Shown: piece by piece, positions 8,394 to 18,072 of the stretch
Numbering within the stretch: position 1 is the first letter of the stretch
Layout: each line of letters opens with the position of its first letter
Origin: Gordonia jinhuaensis
GTDB taxonomy: Bacteria; Actinomycetota; Actinomycetes; Mycobacteriales; Mycobacteriaceae
Direction of reading: 5' to 3'
Length of the DNA: 34,556 bases
Assembly: GCF_014639795.1 (NCBI RefSeq)
Contig: NZ_BMGC01000036.1
Span: 1-34,556 of the forward strand
The notes under the pieces: generated by a model
What the model was told of the DNA's origin: nothing
Databases searched by the model: none
Seen by the model: the letters and a program-made list of their open reading frames with translations, nothing else
Made by a program: the position numbers and the translations under genes

Positions 8394-9611
8394 CTATTTG
8401 AGCTCGGCGCTGCTCTTACCCAGCACTCGACGGGCGATGATCAGGTTCTGGATCTGCTGCGTGCCCTCGAAGATGTCAAGGATCTTCGAGTCGCGGGCCC
8501 ACTTCTCCAGCAGCAGGCGTTCGGAGAAGCCCAGCGTGCCGGCCAGCTCGACGGCCTTGAGTGTGATGTCGGTGGCGGTACGACCGGCCTTGGCCTTCGA
8601 CATCGACGCCTCTTTGGAGTTGGGCAGCTTGTTGTCGGCCATCCAGGCCGCACGCATGCTCAGCAGGTAGGCCTCCTCCCAGTCGGCCTCCATCCGGATG
8701 AACTCCGCGGCCGCAGCACTCTGGCAGTTCGCGGGCTTGTCGTAGTCGATCTCCACGCCGGCATCGGAGAGGATGCCGCGCAGGTCCTCCAGCGCCGCAC
8801 GGGCCACACCGACGGCCATGGCCGCGACCAACGGACGGGTGTTGTCGAAGGTCTGCATGACCCCGCCGAACCCCTTCTTGGTGTCCACCTCGGGCGAACC
8901 GAGCAGGTTCGCGGCGGGGATGCGGACGTCCTCGAAGCGGATCACGGCGGTGTCGGAGGCCTTGATGCCCAGCTTCTCCTCCAGACGCACGATCGTGACA
9001 CCGGGGTGTTCGCGCGGTACGACGAAGCTCTTGATGGCCGCTCGACCCAGGCTGCGGTCGACCGAGGCCCACACGACGATGTGGCTGGCCCGTGACCCGG
9101 CGGTGACGAAGATCTTCTCGCCGTTGATGACGTACTCGTCACCGTCGCGGCGTGCGGTGGCGGTGACTGCCGCGGAATCCGACCCGAAACCGGGCTCGGT
9201 GATGGCCATGGCCGCCCACACCTTGCCGAATTGGGCCAGTTGTTCGTCGGTGGCGACCGCGGCGATCGCGGCGTTGCCCAGCCCCTGGTACGGGATGGAC
9301 AGCAGCAGACCCACATCGCCCCAGGAGGCTTCGAGGGTGTTGACCACCGACTGCATGTTGCCGCCGTTGACGATGACGCCCTCGGCAACCTCGGGTTTGC
9401 GCTGCTTGCGCCCGCCGTCGGCGCCGGCACCGGCCTGGCCGGCGTCGGCCAGTCCGTCGTAGAGGCTGGCCAGGGTGTCGAGCTCGACGGGGTACTCATG
9501 CTCCGCGAGATCGTATTTGCGTGAGACCGGTCGGAAGATCTCGGCGGCCGCCTGATGGGCCTGTTCGATGGTCGGGTTGAACTTCCGGGGGAGTTCCAGG
9601 TTGATGGTCAT
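8394..9611 (-). CDS. fadE23: acyl-CoA dehydrogenase FadE23
   Basis: A 405-residue flavoprotein that introduces the 2,3 double bond into acyl-CoA thioesters in beta-oxidation. The family signature AMAITEPGFGSDSA is present. So is the flavin/substrate region RASHIVVWASVDRSLGRAAIKSF. The C-terminal FEGTQQIQNLIIARRVLG carries the glutamate position of the catalytic base. The N-terminus (MTINLELPRKF) and the full-length text agree closely with what I remember of M. tuberculosis FadE23 (Rv3140). It lies 58 bases behind fadE24 on the same strand. Paired FadE proteins in this group often form heterotetramers with one active subunit type, so the two products may work as one enzyme. AAGGA lies upstream of the ATG at 9611. 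Confidence 0.9.
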   Translation of the reverse strand: MTINLELPRKFNPTIEQAHQAAAEIFRPVSRKYDLAEHEYPVELDTLASLYDGLADAGQAGAGADGGRKQRKPEVAEGVIVNGGNMQSVVNTLEASWGDVGLLLSIPYQGLGNAAIAAVATDEQLAQFGKVWAAMAITEPGFGSDSAAVTATARRDGDEYVINGEKIFVTAGSRASHIVVWASVDRSLGRAAIKSFVVPREHPGVTIVRLEEKLGIKASDTAVIRFEDVRIPAANLLGSPEVDTKKGFGGVMQTFDNTRPLVAAMAVGVARAALEDLRGILSDAGVEIDYDKPANCQSAAAAEFIRMEADWEEAYLLSMRAAWMADNKLPNSKEASMSKAKAGRTATDITLKAVELAGTLGFSERLLLEKWARDSKILDIFEGTQQIQNLIIARRVLGKSSAELK

Positions 9612-9669
9612 GAGATGTCAGTCCTTGACGGGTGGTCGTGACGATGGAGGTGGGAGCGGCGACAAGCAC

Positions 9670-11040
9670 TCACAGGACGATGACGCCCTCGCCGATGCCG
9701 GCCGCACGCAGGTCGCGGTACCACCGCTCCACCGGATGCTCCTTGGTGAAGCCGTGTCCGCCCAGAAGCTGCACGCCGTCGAGCCCGATCTGCATGCCCT
9801 TGTCCTGGGTCAGCTTGCGAGCCAATGCGGCCTCGCGGGCGAAGGACTTGCCCTGATCGGCGCGGGCGGCGCCGCGCCAGGTGACCAGGCGCAGACCGTC
9901 GAGTTCGGTGGCGATGTTGGCGACCATGAAGGCGACCGCCTGACGGTTGGAGATCGGCTCCCCAAACGCTTCGCGTTCGTTGACGTAGGGGACCACGTAG
10001 TCGAGCACTGCGTGTGCGGTGCCGACGGCCAGCGACGCCCAGCCCAGGCGGGAGAGGCGGATGACGTCCTTGTAGGCGTTGACCGCGGCGTCGCCCTCCT
10101 GCTCGCCGAGCAGCGCCGAGGCGGGAACCGAGACGTCGTCGAGCAGCAGGCGGCCCATCCCGGCGGCACGGACACCCATACCCGGATCGGCTTCGACCAC
10201 GACACCGGGGGTGTCGGATTCGACGATGAACAGCGCCGGACGTCCGTCGAGCTGAGCGCCGACGATGAACAGCTCCGACGATCCCGCTGCGGGGACGAAT
10301 GACTTCACACCCGACAGTCGGTAGCCACTGGGTACGCGGGTGGCGCGCGTGGTGAGTTCCATCGGATCGAAGAGCGCACGGGGTTCGGCGACCACCACGG
10401 CCGACTGCGGCACGTTCTCGCTCGCGTAATCGGGCAGGTAGGTCTTCTGCTGGGCGTCGGAACCGAACTGGGTCAGCGTGCTGGCGACTCCACTGGGTGC
10501 CAGCAGCGGCACGGCCAGGCCCATGTCGCCGTAGGCCATGGCCTCGGCGACCAGTGCGTTGGTGACCGCCGCGCGATCGGTGGCCGCACCGTCGAGCTCC
10601 TCGGGGACGTTGATCATCGTGATGCCGAGTTCGGCCGAGCGCTTGAGGATGTCCTCGGGAGCCGCAGCGGCGTGGTCGGCTTCCTTGGCCGCCGGGCGCA
10701 GGATCTCCACGGCGAAGTCGCGCACCGTCTCCGAGATCATCTGCTGCTCGTCGTCGGGGGACAGGTTGAAGGCGTCCTTGGCGGTGGTGGTCAGCCGTTT
10801 GGGCGCATCACCGCCGCCCTGCACCTTCTTGAATGCGCGACTGGCGGCGCCGAGGGTCTGGAACCCGGTCTTGGTGCTCTCGTAGGCGATGCGGTTGATG
10901 GGCTCGCGCAGCTTGTACCTGTCGGCGAAGTCCGACCCGGTGATGGTCGACAGGAACCGCATGGCGGTTCCGATCGGGGTGCGCTTCTGCGGGTTGAGTC
11001 CGACAGCGGAGGTGTCACGTGGTTCGGTGTTGGTACTCAT
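9670..11040 (-). CDS. fadE24: acyl-CoA dehydrogenase FadE24
   Basis: A 456-residue acyl-CoA dehydrogenase with a longer N-terminus than FadE23 (TPIGTAMRFLSTITGSDFAD, then KTGFQTLGAASRAFKKV), a trait of the FadE24 branch. The dehydrogenase body contains LGWASLAVGTAHAVLDYVVPY and VQLLGGHGFTKEHPVERWYRDLR. The chain stops soon after, at GIGEGVIVL, where other members read YEGT and continue with a helix. A glutamate is still in place, but the usual C-terminal helix is missing. The text matches M. tuberculosis FadE24 (Rv3139) from memory. The ATG at 11040 follows GAGGACA closely; an in-frame ATG at 11049 is the alternative. First gene of the fadE24-fadE23 unit; likely controlled by the inverted repeats at 11068-11101. 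Confidence 0.9.
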   Translation of the reverse strand: MSTNTEPRDTSAVGLNPQKRTPIGTAMRFLSTITGSDFADRYKLREPINRIAYESTKTGFQTLGAASRAFKKVQGGGDAPKRLTTTAKDAFNLSPDDEQQMISETVRDFAVEILRPAAKEADHAAAAPEDILKRSAELGITMINVPEELDGAATDRAAVTNALVAEAMAYGDMGLAVPLLAPSGVASTLTQFGSDAQQKTYLPDYASENVPQSAVVVAEPRALFDPMELTTRATRVPSGYRLSGVKSFVPAAGSSELFIVGAQLDGRPALFIVESDTPGVVVEADPGMGVRAAGMGRLLLDDVSVPASALLGEQEGDAAVNAYKDVIRLSRLGWASLAVGTAHAVLDYVVPYVNEREAFGEPISNRQAVAFMVANIATELDGLRLVTWRGAARADQGKSFAREAALARKLTQDKGMQIGLDGVQLLGGHGFTKEHPVERWYRDLRAAGIGEGVIVL

Positions 11041-11067
11041 TGTCCTCATCTGTTCTCGTCGAGGGGT

Positions 11068-11101
11068 GGTGCGAGTCGCACCTATCTTACTCAACGGTAA
11101 G
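11068..11101 (-). promoter_or_regulatory. candidate operators in the fadE24 promoter
   Basis: Two inverted repeats lie side by side. GGTGCGA-G-TCGCACC (11068-11082) is perfect with a one-base centre. CTTAC-N6-GTAAG (11086-11101) is perfect with a six-base centre and, on the minus strand, overlaps a TAAGAT -10-like box at 11089-11084. A repressor bound here would block fadE24. The second resembles sites of TetR-type fatty-acid regulators in Mycobacteriales, but I cannot name the regulator. Confidence 0.45.
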
Positions 11102-11137
11102 TTCAAATCTGACTCCCGAGTAATATCCCGGTATCTT

Positions 11138-11153
11138 TGTGATGCGGATCACC
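11138..11153 (+). promoter_or_regulatory. CRP-like box between fadE24 and the DUF2752 gene
   Basis: TGTGA-TGCGGA-TCACC fits the CRP/GlxR palindrome with one end mismatch. It lies 98 bases before the fadE24 start and just before the DUF2752 start, so it could serve either gene. Confidence 0.45.
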
Positions 11154-11160
11154 TTCGACG

Positions 11161-11709
11161 ATGTCTGCGCGACGGGGCGGTCCGTTTCCTGTGGTGATTT
11201 CGCCGGTTGCGGGGGTGATACTGGCGCTTGTGAGCGTGCAGCGGGAATTGGTGGCCGGCGGCCAGATCCGTCGCGGTCCGGGCACGGGCACCCTCGCGGC
11301 GGTGGCCGTGGTGACGTCGGCGATGATCGTGGCTGCCGCGGTGTCACCGGCACAGGCCGCTCACGGGCCGGTGCTGTGCCCGTTTCGGCTGGCAACGGGA
11401 CTGCCGTGTCCGGGATGTGGCCTCACGCGCAGCTGGGTGGCCCTGGCGCACGGGGACGTGGCCGGCGCGTTCGCGCTGAATCTCTTCGGGCCGCCGACGA
11501 TGGTGCTCGCCGTCGCCTGGCTGGTGAGCACAGTGGCCTCGCGCGGCCGGGCCGGTGCCGTGCTCACCGCTGCATGGAACTCATCACCCCGGGTGCGGCG
11601 ACGAGCCATGATCGCGCTCGCCGTGGTGGTGGTGCTGTGGCTGGGTTACGGCGCCGCACGCATCGCCGACGCCCTCGTCGGCTGGGGTGTGTTCGTGCCG
11701 GTGGGGTGA
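11161..11709 (+). CDS. DUF2752 family membrane protein
   Basis: A 182-residue membrane protein with the DUF2752 core: CPFRLATGLPCPGCGLTRSW, then a short loop with GDVAGAFALN. The cysteine pair in PCPGCG is the family hallmark and may bind metal or form a disulphide at the membrane. Hydrophobic segments lie at about residues 45-66, 110-126 and 148-168. The family has no established function. The ATG at 11161 has no ribosome site, and GTGs at 11191 and 11233 are alternatives, so the first 20-30 residues are uncertain. It is divergent from fadE24 and convergent with the next gene. Confidence 0.8.
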   Translation: MSARRGGPFPVVISPVAGVILALVSVQRELVAGGQIRRGPGTGTLAAVAVVTSAMIVAAAVSPAQAAHGPVLCPFRLATGLPCPGCGLTRSWVALAHGDVAGAFALNLFGPPTMVLAVAWLVSTVASRGRAGAVLTAAWNSSPRVRRRAMIALAVVVVLWLGYGAARIADALVGWGVFVPVG

Positions 11710-11760
11710 GAAGCGTTCGCGCACCCGGCGATCAGGTGTGGTCGATGACCGGTCGGCTGG

Positions 11761-12507
11761 TCAGAGCTGGTCGGGGTCGGGTCGGGGATCGGCGAACGGT
11801 GGTCGGGCCGCGGCCGGGAACGGCCCCTCCTCGAACGGGCACCGCAGGGAATCTCCGCACCTACTGGTCCGGTCGCGCGGCGCCGTACTCGGCGGTTCGT
11901 TGAGCAGAAAATCGAAGTGGTCGCCCCAGCCGTGTGGATTCGCCCTGGTGGGATAGGAGCATGCCGCGGCCAGCGGCAGCCCCGTGTCCGCGACCGCGGC
12001 GCGCGTGAGAATCGCGCGCAGCGCGGCGACTTCGGCCGCACATCGCGGCGTGGGTACCCCCCACATCCGGGTGTCGGCGGCCAGCGTGGCCACCGCGGTG
12101 TCGAGCTGGGTCAACCAGAACGCACCATCGCCGGAGACGCAGACGGGTGCGTACCCCAGGATCTCGGTCGCCGCCGCATGGATGGCGTGCAGGATCGACG
12201 CCCGGTGAGCCGTGTCGTCGGTGCGACGGGGCGGATCGGTGATGCCGTCGGCGGCGATGCGGAGTTCGTCGCGGATCTCGTCGGCGGCTGCGAGGATGCG
12301 CATCCGGCGGCGGGCGTCGAGTGCGGCGGCGATCGCAGCGAACTCGGCGTCGGGGTGGTGATCTGCGCGGTCGCGCGAGCCCTGCGCATCGTGTCGCGGC
12401 GCGGGCAGAGCGCCCGCAGGTGCGCTGTGCGGGGGCTGGGCGCGGGCGGTGCGCCGTGCCGACGATGCCGGCGCACCCCCGCAGAGGTGAAATCTCGGGT
12501 CGATCAT
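11761..12507 (-). CDS. hypothetical protein, unrecognised
   Basis: A 248-residue protein that I cannot assign to a family. It starts MIDPRFHLCGG, followed by a low-complexity Ala/Pro/Arg stretch. A mostly helical middle begins at about residue 60 (FAAIAAALDARRRMRILAAADEIRDEL). The C-terminal part is tryptophan- and aspartate-bearing (PHGWGDHFDFLLNEP) and ends in a proline-rich tail. No signal, helix bundle in the membrane or catalytic motif is obvious. The frame is open up to 12735, but the predicted promoter at 12723-12751 would exclude the first ATG there. The start at 12507 is the first convincing one, although its ribosome site is weak. Neighbours give no clue. Confidence 0.6.
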   Translation of the reverse strand: MIDPRFHLCGGAPASSARRTARAQPPHSAPAGALPAPRHDAQGSRDRADHHPDAEFAAIAAALDARRRMRILAAADEIRDELRIAADGITDPPRRTDDTAHRASILHAIHAAATEILGYAPVCVSGDGAFWLTQLDTAVATLAADTRMWGVPTPRCAAEVAALRAILTRAAVADTGLPLAAACSYPTRANPHGWGDHFDFLLNEPPSTAPRDRTSRCGDSLRCPFEEGPFPAAARPPFADPRPDPDQL

Positions 12508-12722
12508 CTCAGTCAGTTCTCTCGGTCGGTGGAGAGTCTGGGCCGGGGAGGGCGACGGTGCTCGCCCGTGTCGGCGCACCGGCTGTCCGTGCCCCGATTC
12601 CCGAAACCGATGAAGCGATATCGCATTGCGTTGTGCAGTTCGCACGTCGAGACCGAGACCGACTCGGCTCAGCAATCCACCGCGAGCTGAGTCATGACTC
12701 GGCGTGTCGTGGAGACCGACAC

Positions 12723-12751
12723 ACGCTAGCACCACCCCTGACCTGGGTCAA
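12723..12751 (-). promoter_or_regulatory. predicted promoter of the unrecognised gene
   Basis: On the minus strand TTGACC (12751-12746) and TAGCGT (12728-12723) have a 17-base spacer. The -35 box is part of the near-palindrome TGACCTGGGTCA (12739-12750). The predicted start would leave a leader of about 210 nt before the ATG at 12507. The rest of the 279-base gap shows nothing definite. Confidence 0.45.
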
Positions 12752-12786
12752 TGCATCTCGGGCGGGTGTACTGCGAACGGGTGACC

Positions 12787-13446
12787 TCAGATGTCGAGTT
12801 CGCCTTCGCGCGGCATCAGCCGGAATTCGGTGGCTTCGGGGGCCATCGACTGCAGGCGTCCGAAGTGCGTCGACCGGCCGGCATCCGACAGCACCGCGTC
12901 GTGGATCGGGGTGGCGACCTTCGGCGCCACCGCACGCAGATAGTCAACCGCCTCGCTGAGCCTCATCCACGGCGCAGCGCTGGGCACCGCCAACACATCG
13001 ACCGGCTGAGTGGGCGCATAGAACGAGTCGCCCGGATGGACGAATCGCGTCGGGTTCTTGTCGTCGCCGAGTAGGTAGGCGACGTTGTCGATGACCGGGA
13101 TCTCCGAATGGATGACGGCGTGTTTGCCGCCGCCGATCCGGGCGGTGATCTGACCTATCCGGTGCACCTCACCGCTCTGCGCGGCGGTCCACACCCCGGC
13201 GACGTCGTCCCGGTTGAGCGTCTCAGCGGTCTGCGGGTCGGCGAGCAGTACGGCGTCGGGGTTGGCGGCCACGAGATCGGGCAGCGCCTGGGGATCCACG
13301 TGATCGGGATGCTGATGGGTCACCAGGATGGCGTCGAGTCCGGTGATCCTGGTGAAGCCGTGGGAGAAGTTCCCGGGATCGAGAAGCACTCTCGTCCCGT
13401 CGATCTCCACGAGGATGCACGAGTGTCCGAAGTGGGTCAGCTTCAT
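12787..13446 (-). CDS. MBL-fold metal-dependent hydrolase (UlaG/YtnP-like)
   Basis: A 219-residue metallo-beta-lactamase-fold protein. It opens with the strand MKLTHFGHSCILVEIDGTRVLLDPG, split here as MKLTHFGHSC and VLLDPG, typical of the UlaG-like branch. The zinc site THQHPDHVD holds His44, His46, Asp48 and His49. A later VHPGDSF and an AAPWMRLSEAVDYL segment supply the remaining ligand and dimer parts. These proteins hydrolyse phosphodiesters, lactones or thioesters; the substrate cannot be predicted. Length is normal. It lies 46 bases downstream of the hisN stop on the same strand and may be co-transcribed. Confidence 0.88.
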   Translation of the reverse strand: MKLTHFGHSCILVEIDGTRVLLDPGNFSHGFTRITGLDAILVTHQHPDHVDPQALPDLVAANPDAVLLADPQTAETLNRDDVAGVWTAAQSGEVHRIGQITARIGGGKHAVIHSEIPVIDNVAYLLGDDKNPTRFVHPGDSFYAPTQPVDVLAVPSAAPWMRLSEAVDYLRAVAPKVATPIHDAVLSDAGRSTHFGRLQSMAPEATEFRLMPREGELDI

Positions 13447-13492
13447 GCCCGAAGCCTAATCCGCGACCGACGCGGTCGAGGGTCACCGCAGG

Positions 13493-14317
13493 TCAGGAAG
13501 CTTCTGGCGCAGTACCGATCGCGTCGAGGACGGCGTTGTGGAGCAGGCCGTTGGTCGCCACCGCACTGCCGTGATGCGGACCGGGCGTGCCGTCGAGTGC
13601 GGTGAACCGGCCACCGGCCTCGCGGACCAGTATGTCGACGGCCGCGAGGTCCCACAGCGAGACCTCCGGCTCTGCGGCGATGTCCACGGCCCCCTCGGCG
13701 ACCAGGCAGTAATGCAGGAAATCGCCGTAGCCGCGGACCCGCCAGACCTCATCGGTCAGGTCGAGAAAACGCGCGCGGAGCCCTCGCTGGGCCCATCCGG
13801 ACAGACTCGCGAACGACAGGCTCGATTCGGACAGATTCGACACCGCCGACACCGAGATGTCGCGGGTCGTCCCGTCGGGACCGCGGGTGTGTGCGCCCGA
13901 ACCCTGTGCCGCCCACCAGCGCCGCACCAGCGCGGGTGCGGACACGACCCCGACCACCGGCAGGCCGTCGACCAGCAGGGCGATCAGGGTCGACCACACC
14001 GGCACACCGCGCACGAAGTTCTTGGTGCCGTCGATCGGGTCGATCACCCATTGACGTCCGGTGAATGTGGCATCCCCGCCGAATTCTTCGCCGAGCACGG
14101 CGTCGTCGGGACGGCTGGTCGCCAGGGCGGCACGCAGGGTCCGCTCGGTCTCGAGGTCGGCGTCTGACACCGGCGTCAGATCCGGTTTCGCGTCCACATG
14201 CAGGTCCATCGCGCCGAATCGGGCGGTCGTGATGGCATCGGCCAGATCGGCGAGATGCAGGGCCAGCGCGAGGTCGTCGGTCGACTGCTGGTCGGGAGAA
14301 CCCGGAAGGGTCGGCAT
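13493..14317 (-). CDS. hisN: histidinol-phosphatase HisN (inositol monophosphatase-type)
   Basis: A 274-residue Mg2+-dependent phosphatase that removes phosphate from L-histidinol phosphate, the step before HisD in histidine biosynthesis. It shows the inositol-monophosphatase metal motifs: GEEFGG (76-81), [13 protein letters not shown] (from 92) and, near the C-terminus, [15 protein letters not shown]. Text such as [11 protein letters not shown] and [11 protein letters not shown] matches the actinobacterial HisN group (M. tuberculosis Rv3137) rather than SuhB. The ATG at 14317 is eight bases behind TAGCGT (14331-14326), suggesting a leaderless mRNA. The open frame runs much farther upstream, but that part is antisense to prfB and not real. 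Divergent from the next gene. Confidence 0.92.
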   Translation of the reverse strand: MPTLPGSPDQQSTDDLALALHLADLADAITTARFGAMDLHVDAKPDLTPVSDADLETERTLRAALATSRPDDAVLGEEFGGDATFTGRQWVIDPIDGTKNFVRGVPVWSTLIALLVDGLPVVGVVSAPALVRRWWAAQGSGAHTRGPDGTTRDISVSAVSNLSESSLSFASLSGWAQRGLRARFLDLTDEVWRVRGYGDFLHYCLVAEGAVDIAAEPEVSLWDLAAVDILVREAGGRFTALDGTPGPHHGSAVATNGLLHNAVLDAIGTAPEAS

Positions 14318-14371
14318 GCTCGCATACGCTACGGGTTCAGGCCGCAACGAGAGAAAGGTGGTCGATCGCTC

Positions 14372-14773
14372 ATGGTCGTCTCGATCGTGTTCATCATCAT
14401 CATCGCCGGAGCGCTGGCCTTCATGGTTGCGCAGTGGCGGCGCGGACGCAGCGGGGGTGGTGGGCTCGGCGGCATGCGGTCGTCGCAGATGGCCTCGATG
14501 CGCCAGGGTGTCCTGACGGTCACCGGGGTCAGCGACCGCCGTGAACCCGACTCCAAGGGGCAGATGTACTGCACCGTCTCGGGCACCATCAACGGTCCCG
14601 ACACCGCACCCGCGGAGGTGTACGGCGACCTCGTGTTGACCACCACCGATCCGTGGCCGCAGATGGGTTCGGAGTATCCGGTGGTCTATCGCGCGGGCAA
14701 GGCGCAGACATCGTGGCACTTCGGCGTGCTGCCGCCGGCGCCGTCGCCCGATCAGGGCACCGGATACCAGTGA
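14372..14773 (+). CDS. hypothetical protein with one N-terminal membrane helix
   Basis: A 133-residue protein with a very hydrophobic N-terminal anchor ([19 protein letters not shown]), then a Gly/Arg-rich linker. The compact domain of about 85 residues looks beta-rich ([43 protein letters not shown]-like end). It is probably anchored in the membrane with the domain in the cytosol, since arginines follow the helix. I do not recognise a family. The ATG at 14372 is used; GAGAAAGG lies 13 bases upstream. It sits between hisN (divergent) and prfB. Confidence 0.7.
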   Translation: MVVSIVFIIIIAGALAFMVAQWRRGRSGGGGLGGMRSSQMASMRQGVLTVTGVSDRREPDSKGQMYCTVSGTINGPDTAPAEVYGDLVLTTTDPWPQMGSEYPVVYRAGKAQTSWHFGVLPPAPSPDQGTGYQ

Positions 14774-14866
14774 ACAGCGCCGTCGAACGCCCACCGGGGC
14801 TCCGCTGAGCCCGGCAGCGCCGATGACATGTTCGGCTCGGGTGTGGGCACGGTAGCCTGGATCACC

Positions 14867-15988
<1,122 letters not shown>

Positions 15989-16131
15989 TCTGGACCTAGT
16001 TGCGTTAATCGTAGCGAAAACTGCTGGGACGCAACACATTCCACGACCGCCGCTGGTCAGGACCGTTTGCCTGATGTCCGATTTGCCGGTAGGACGGTAG
16101 GAATGTTCCCGACCGACTGGAGGAGTTGAGG

Positions 16132-17193
16132 GTGCAGCACGAGAACCTCGCATTCCTCGACATCGCGGGTAGCGAGAGCCTGACGCGATGGTTGGCCCTC
16201 AACGGCTCCCAGATCCTGCTGTGGGCGATCGGTGCCACGTTGGTCACGCGATTCATCGAGTGGATCGCCGACAAGATCGTCAACCGACTCGACCGCGGAT
16301 TCGAGCACAGCGACAACATCGTGCGCTCGGAGACCGACAAGCATCGCCATGCACTCGTGCAGGTGGCCTCGTATGTGGCGATCGCGCTGGTGTGGGTGGT
16401 GGCGGTGTACTACATGCTGCGGGCGATCGGACTCCCGATCTCCGGACTTGCCGCGCCCGCGACCGTTCTCGGCGCCGGCCTCGGTTTCGGCGCCCAGCGC
16501 ATGGTGCAGGACTTTCTCGCGGGATTCTTCATCATCGCCGAGAAGCAGTACGGATTCGGTGACTACGTGGAGTTGACCGTCAGCGGAAACCCCGACCCCG
16601 CCGTGGGCACGGTGGAGGATGTGACCCTGCGGATGACCAAACTCCGCTCGTCGGAGGGCGAGGTCATCAGCATCTCCAACGGCTCGATCATCAAGGCGAC
16701 CAACCTCAGCAAGGACTGGGCGCGCGCGGTGGTCGACATCGAGCTGCCCATCGGTGTCGACATCAACAAGGTGCACGACATCCTGGTCGAGATCGGCCGC
16801 AAGTCCAAGAACGACCCGCGGATCGGCCCGCTGCTGCTCGACGAGCCCACCCCGATGGGCGTCACCAAGATGGACATGGAGTCGATCACCGTCCGGGTGG
16901 TGGCCCGTACCCTTCCGGGTAAACAGTTCGAGGTCGGGCAGTACATGCGGGTGGTGATCGTGCGGGAGCTCAAGCGCAACGGCATTTCCACGACGGGTTC
17001 CGACAGCGGTGACTCCGGCGTCACCGCGACCGCCATCGGCGCACCGCTGGAGACCGACGACTCCCCGGAGGGGGCCGATGCGGGCGATCACACCGACTCT
17101 GCAACCGGTGAGACGACCCGAAACCGCGAGACGAACAGAAACCGCGAGACGAACGGAAACCGCGAGACGACTGCGGGGGAGGTGCGCAAGTGA
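16132..17193 (+). CDS. MscS-type small-conductance mechanosensitive channel
   Basis: A 353-residue membrane channel that releases solutes on hypo-osmotic shock. Hydrophobic segments lie at about 20-37, 72-95 and 100-125. The last contains the pore-lining text LAAPATVLGAGLGFGAQRMV followed by QDFLAGFFIIAEKQYGFGDYV, the core MscS signature. A beta-domain and a C-terminal vestibule follow. After about residue 290 the chain becomes a polar, low-complexity tail with three NRET-type repeats (see repeat at 17119). GGAGG at 16119-16123 supports the GTG at 16132. Gene order prfB - mscS-like - membrane protein - ftsE matches M. tuberculosis Rv3105c-Rv3102c. The stop overlaps the next start (GTGA). Confidence 0.92.
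   Translation: MQHENLAFLDIAGSESLTRWLALNGSQILLWAIGATLVTRFIEWIADKIVNRLDRGFEHSDNIVRSETDKHRHALVQVASYVAIALVWVVAVYYMLRAIGLPISGLAAPATVLGAGLGFGAQRMVQDFLAGFFIIAEKQYGFGDYVELTVSGNPDPAVGTVEDVTLRMTKLRSSEGEVISISNGSIIKATNLSKDWARAVVDIELPIGVDINKVHDILVEIGRKSKNDPRIGPLLLDEPTPMGVTKMDMESITVRVVARTLPGKQFEVGQYMRVVIVRELKRNGISTTGSDSGDSGVTATAIGAPLETDDSPEGADAGDHTDSATGETTRNRETNRNRETNGNRETTAGEVRK
17119..17172 (+). repeat. three tandem 18-bp repeats at the end of the mscS-like gene
   Basis: Units at 17119-17136, 17137-17154 and 17155-17172 share the core GAAACCGCGAGACGA and differ at one to a few positions. They encode three copies of an NRET-containing hexapeptide in the hydrophilic tail. In-frame unit length means copy-number change would not break the gene. 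Confidence 0.85.
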
Positions 17194-17999
17194 GTGACAC
17201 CGACGATCCCGACGAGCGTCGGGGTGGTGGCGCCCATCGCCACGAGAACCTCGAGGACAAGGCGCGGCGCGAACGCGCCGAGGCCGAGCGTGAGTCGCGG
17301 GAACGTGCCGCCCAGGATCGCGAACTCGACGAGCGTGAGATCGAAGAACGTGAGGAGCACCACGGCCTGCGGGGCGGTTCGGCGATCACCGGACTCGGTC
17401 GCGAATCCGATCCGGCGTCTGCTACCGGCTCGTCGGGTTCCGCGCCGTCGGACGGCTCGGACTCCGGCGACGCGGGCAACGACGACTCTGCTGACAACAA
17501 GGGAGCTGAAAACAAGGGACAGTCCGCTGGGGAAGAGTCCGCCGACGGGAAGTCCGAGGAGTCTCAGCCGTGGTATCGCCGTATCCCCAAGCGACTCGCC
17601 AACGGACGCGTGCGGACCACGACCGCGATCCTGGTGGTGGTGTGGGTGGTGCTGCTTGCCTGCTACGGGCAGTTCTCCGACCATTACAAGCAGGTCGACC
17701 GCCGCACGGCCGAACGGGAGGCGCTGCAGTCGGCGGTGAACTCGATACACCAGCAGTCCGAGCTGCAGAAGAGACTGTCCGCGCAGCGGATGGCCACCAC
17801 CTCGGCGCCGACCACCACCTCCGAGAGCACCCCTGAGTCGGTCTCACCGACCGCGGAAACGACCACCGACGCCAACGAGCAGCGCAATCCCGCCACCACT
17901 ACGGGTGCACCTGCGACCACCAGCCAATGGTGGGAGCAGTATCTGCCCAACGGCGGCCGCGAAGACACCACGGACACGACCGTGCCCACCTCGCAGTGA
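17190..17999 (+). CDS. charged single-pass membrane protein, ftsE-upstream (Rv3103c-like by position)
   Basis: A 269-residue protein. Residues 1-60 are highly charged and probably coiled coil ([20 protein letters not shown]). Residues 70-120 are Ser/Gly/Asp-rich. A membrane helix lies at about 143-160 ([17 protein letters not shown]). A short coiled segment follows ([19 protein letters not shown]), then a Thr/Pro-rich C-terminus, probably outside the cell. The GTG at 17190 overlaps the mscS stop in GTGA, so the genes are coupled. Position between mscS and ftsE matches the proline-rich membrane protein of M. tuberculosis; sequence identity there is not something I can judge. A role with FtsEX at the division site is possible but not shown. 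Confidence 0.8.
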   Translation: MSDTDDPDERRGGGAHRHENLEDKARRERAEAERESRERAAQDRELDEREIEEREEHHGLRGGSAITGLGRESDPASATGSSGSAPSDGSDSGDAGNDDSADNKGAENKGQSAGEESADGKSEESQPWYRRIPKRLANGRVRTTTAILVVVWVVLLACYGQFSDHYKQVDRRTAEREALQSAVNSIHQQSELQKRLSAQRMATTSAPTTTSESTPESVSPTAETTTDANEQRNPATTTGAPATTSQWWEQYLPNGGREDTTDTTVPTSQ

Positions 18000-18072
18000 C
18001 GTCGCCACGCCACCACCCACGGCGACCAGCGATGCGGGGTTCGTCGGTTCTGCACGGTTACACTGGCTCGTC

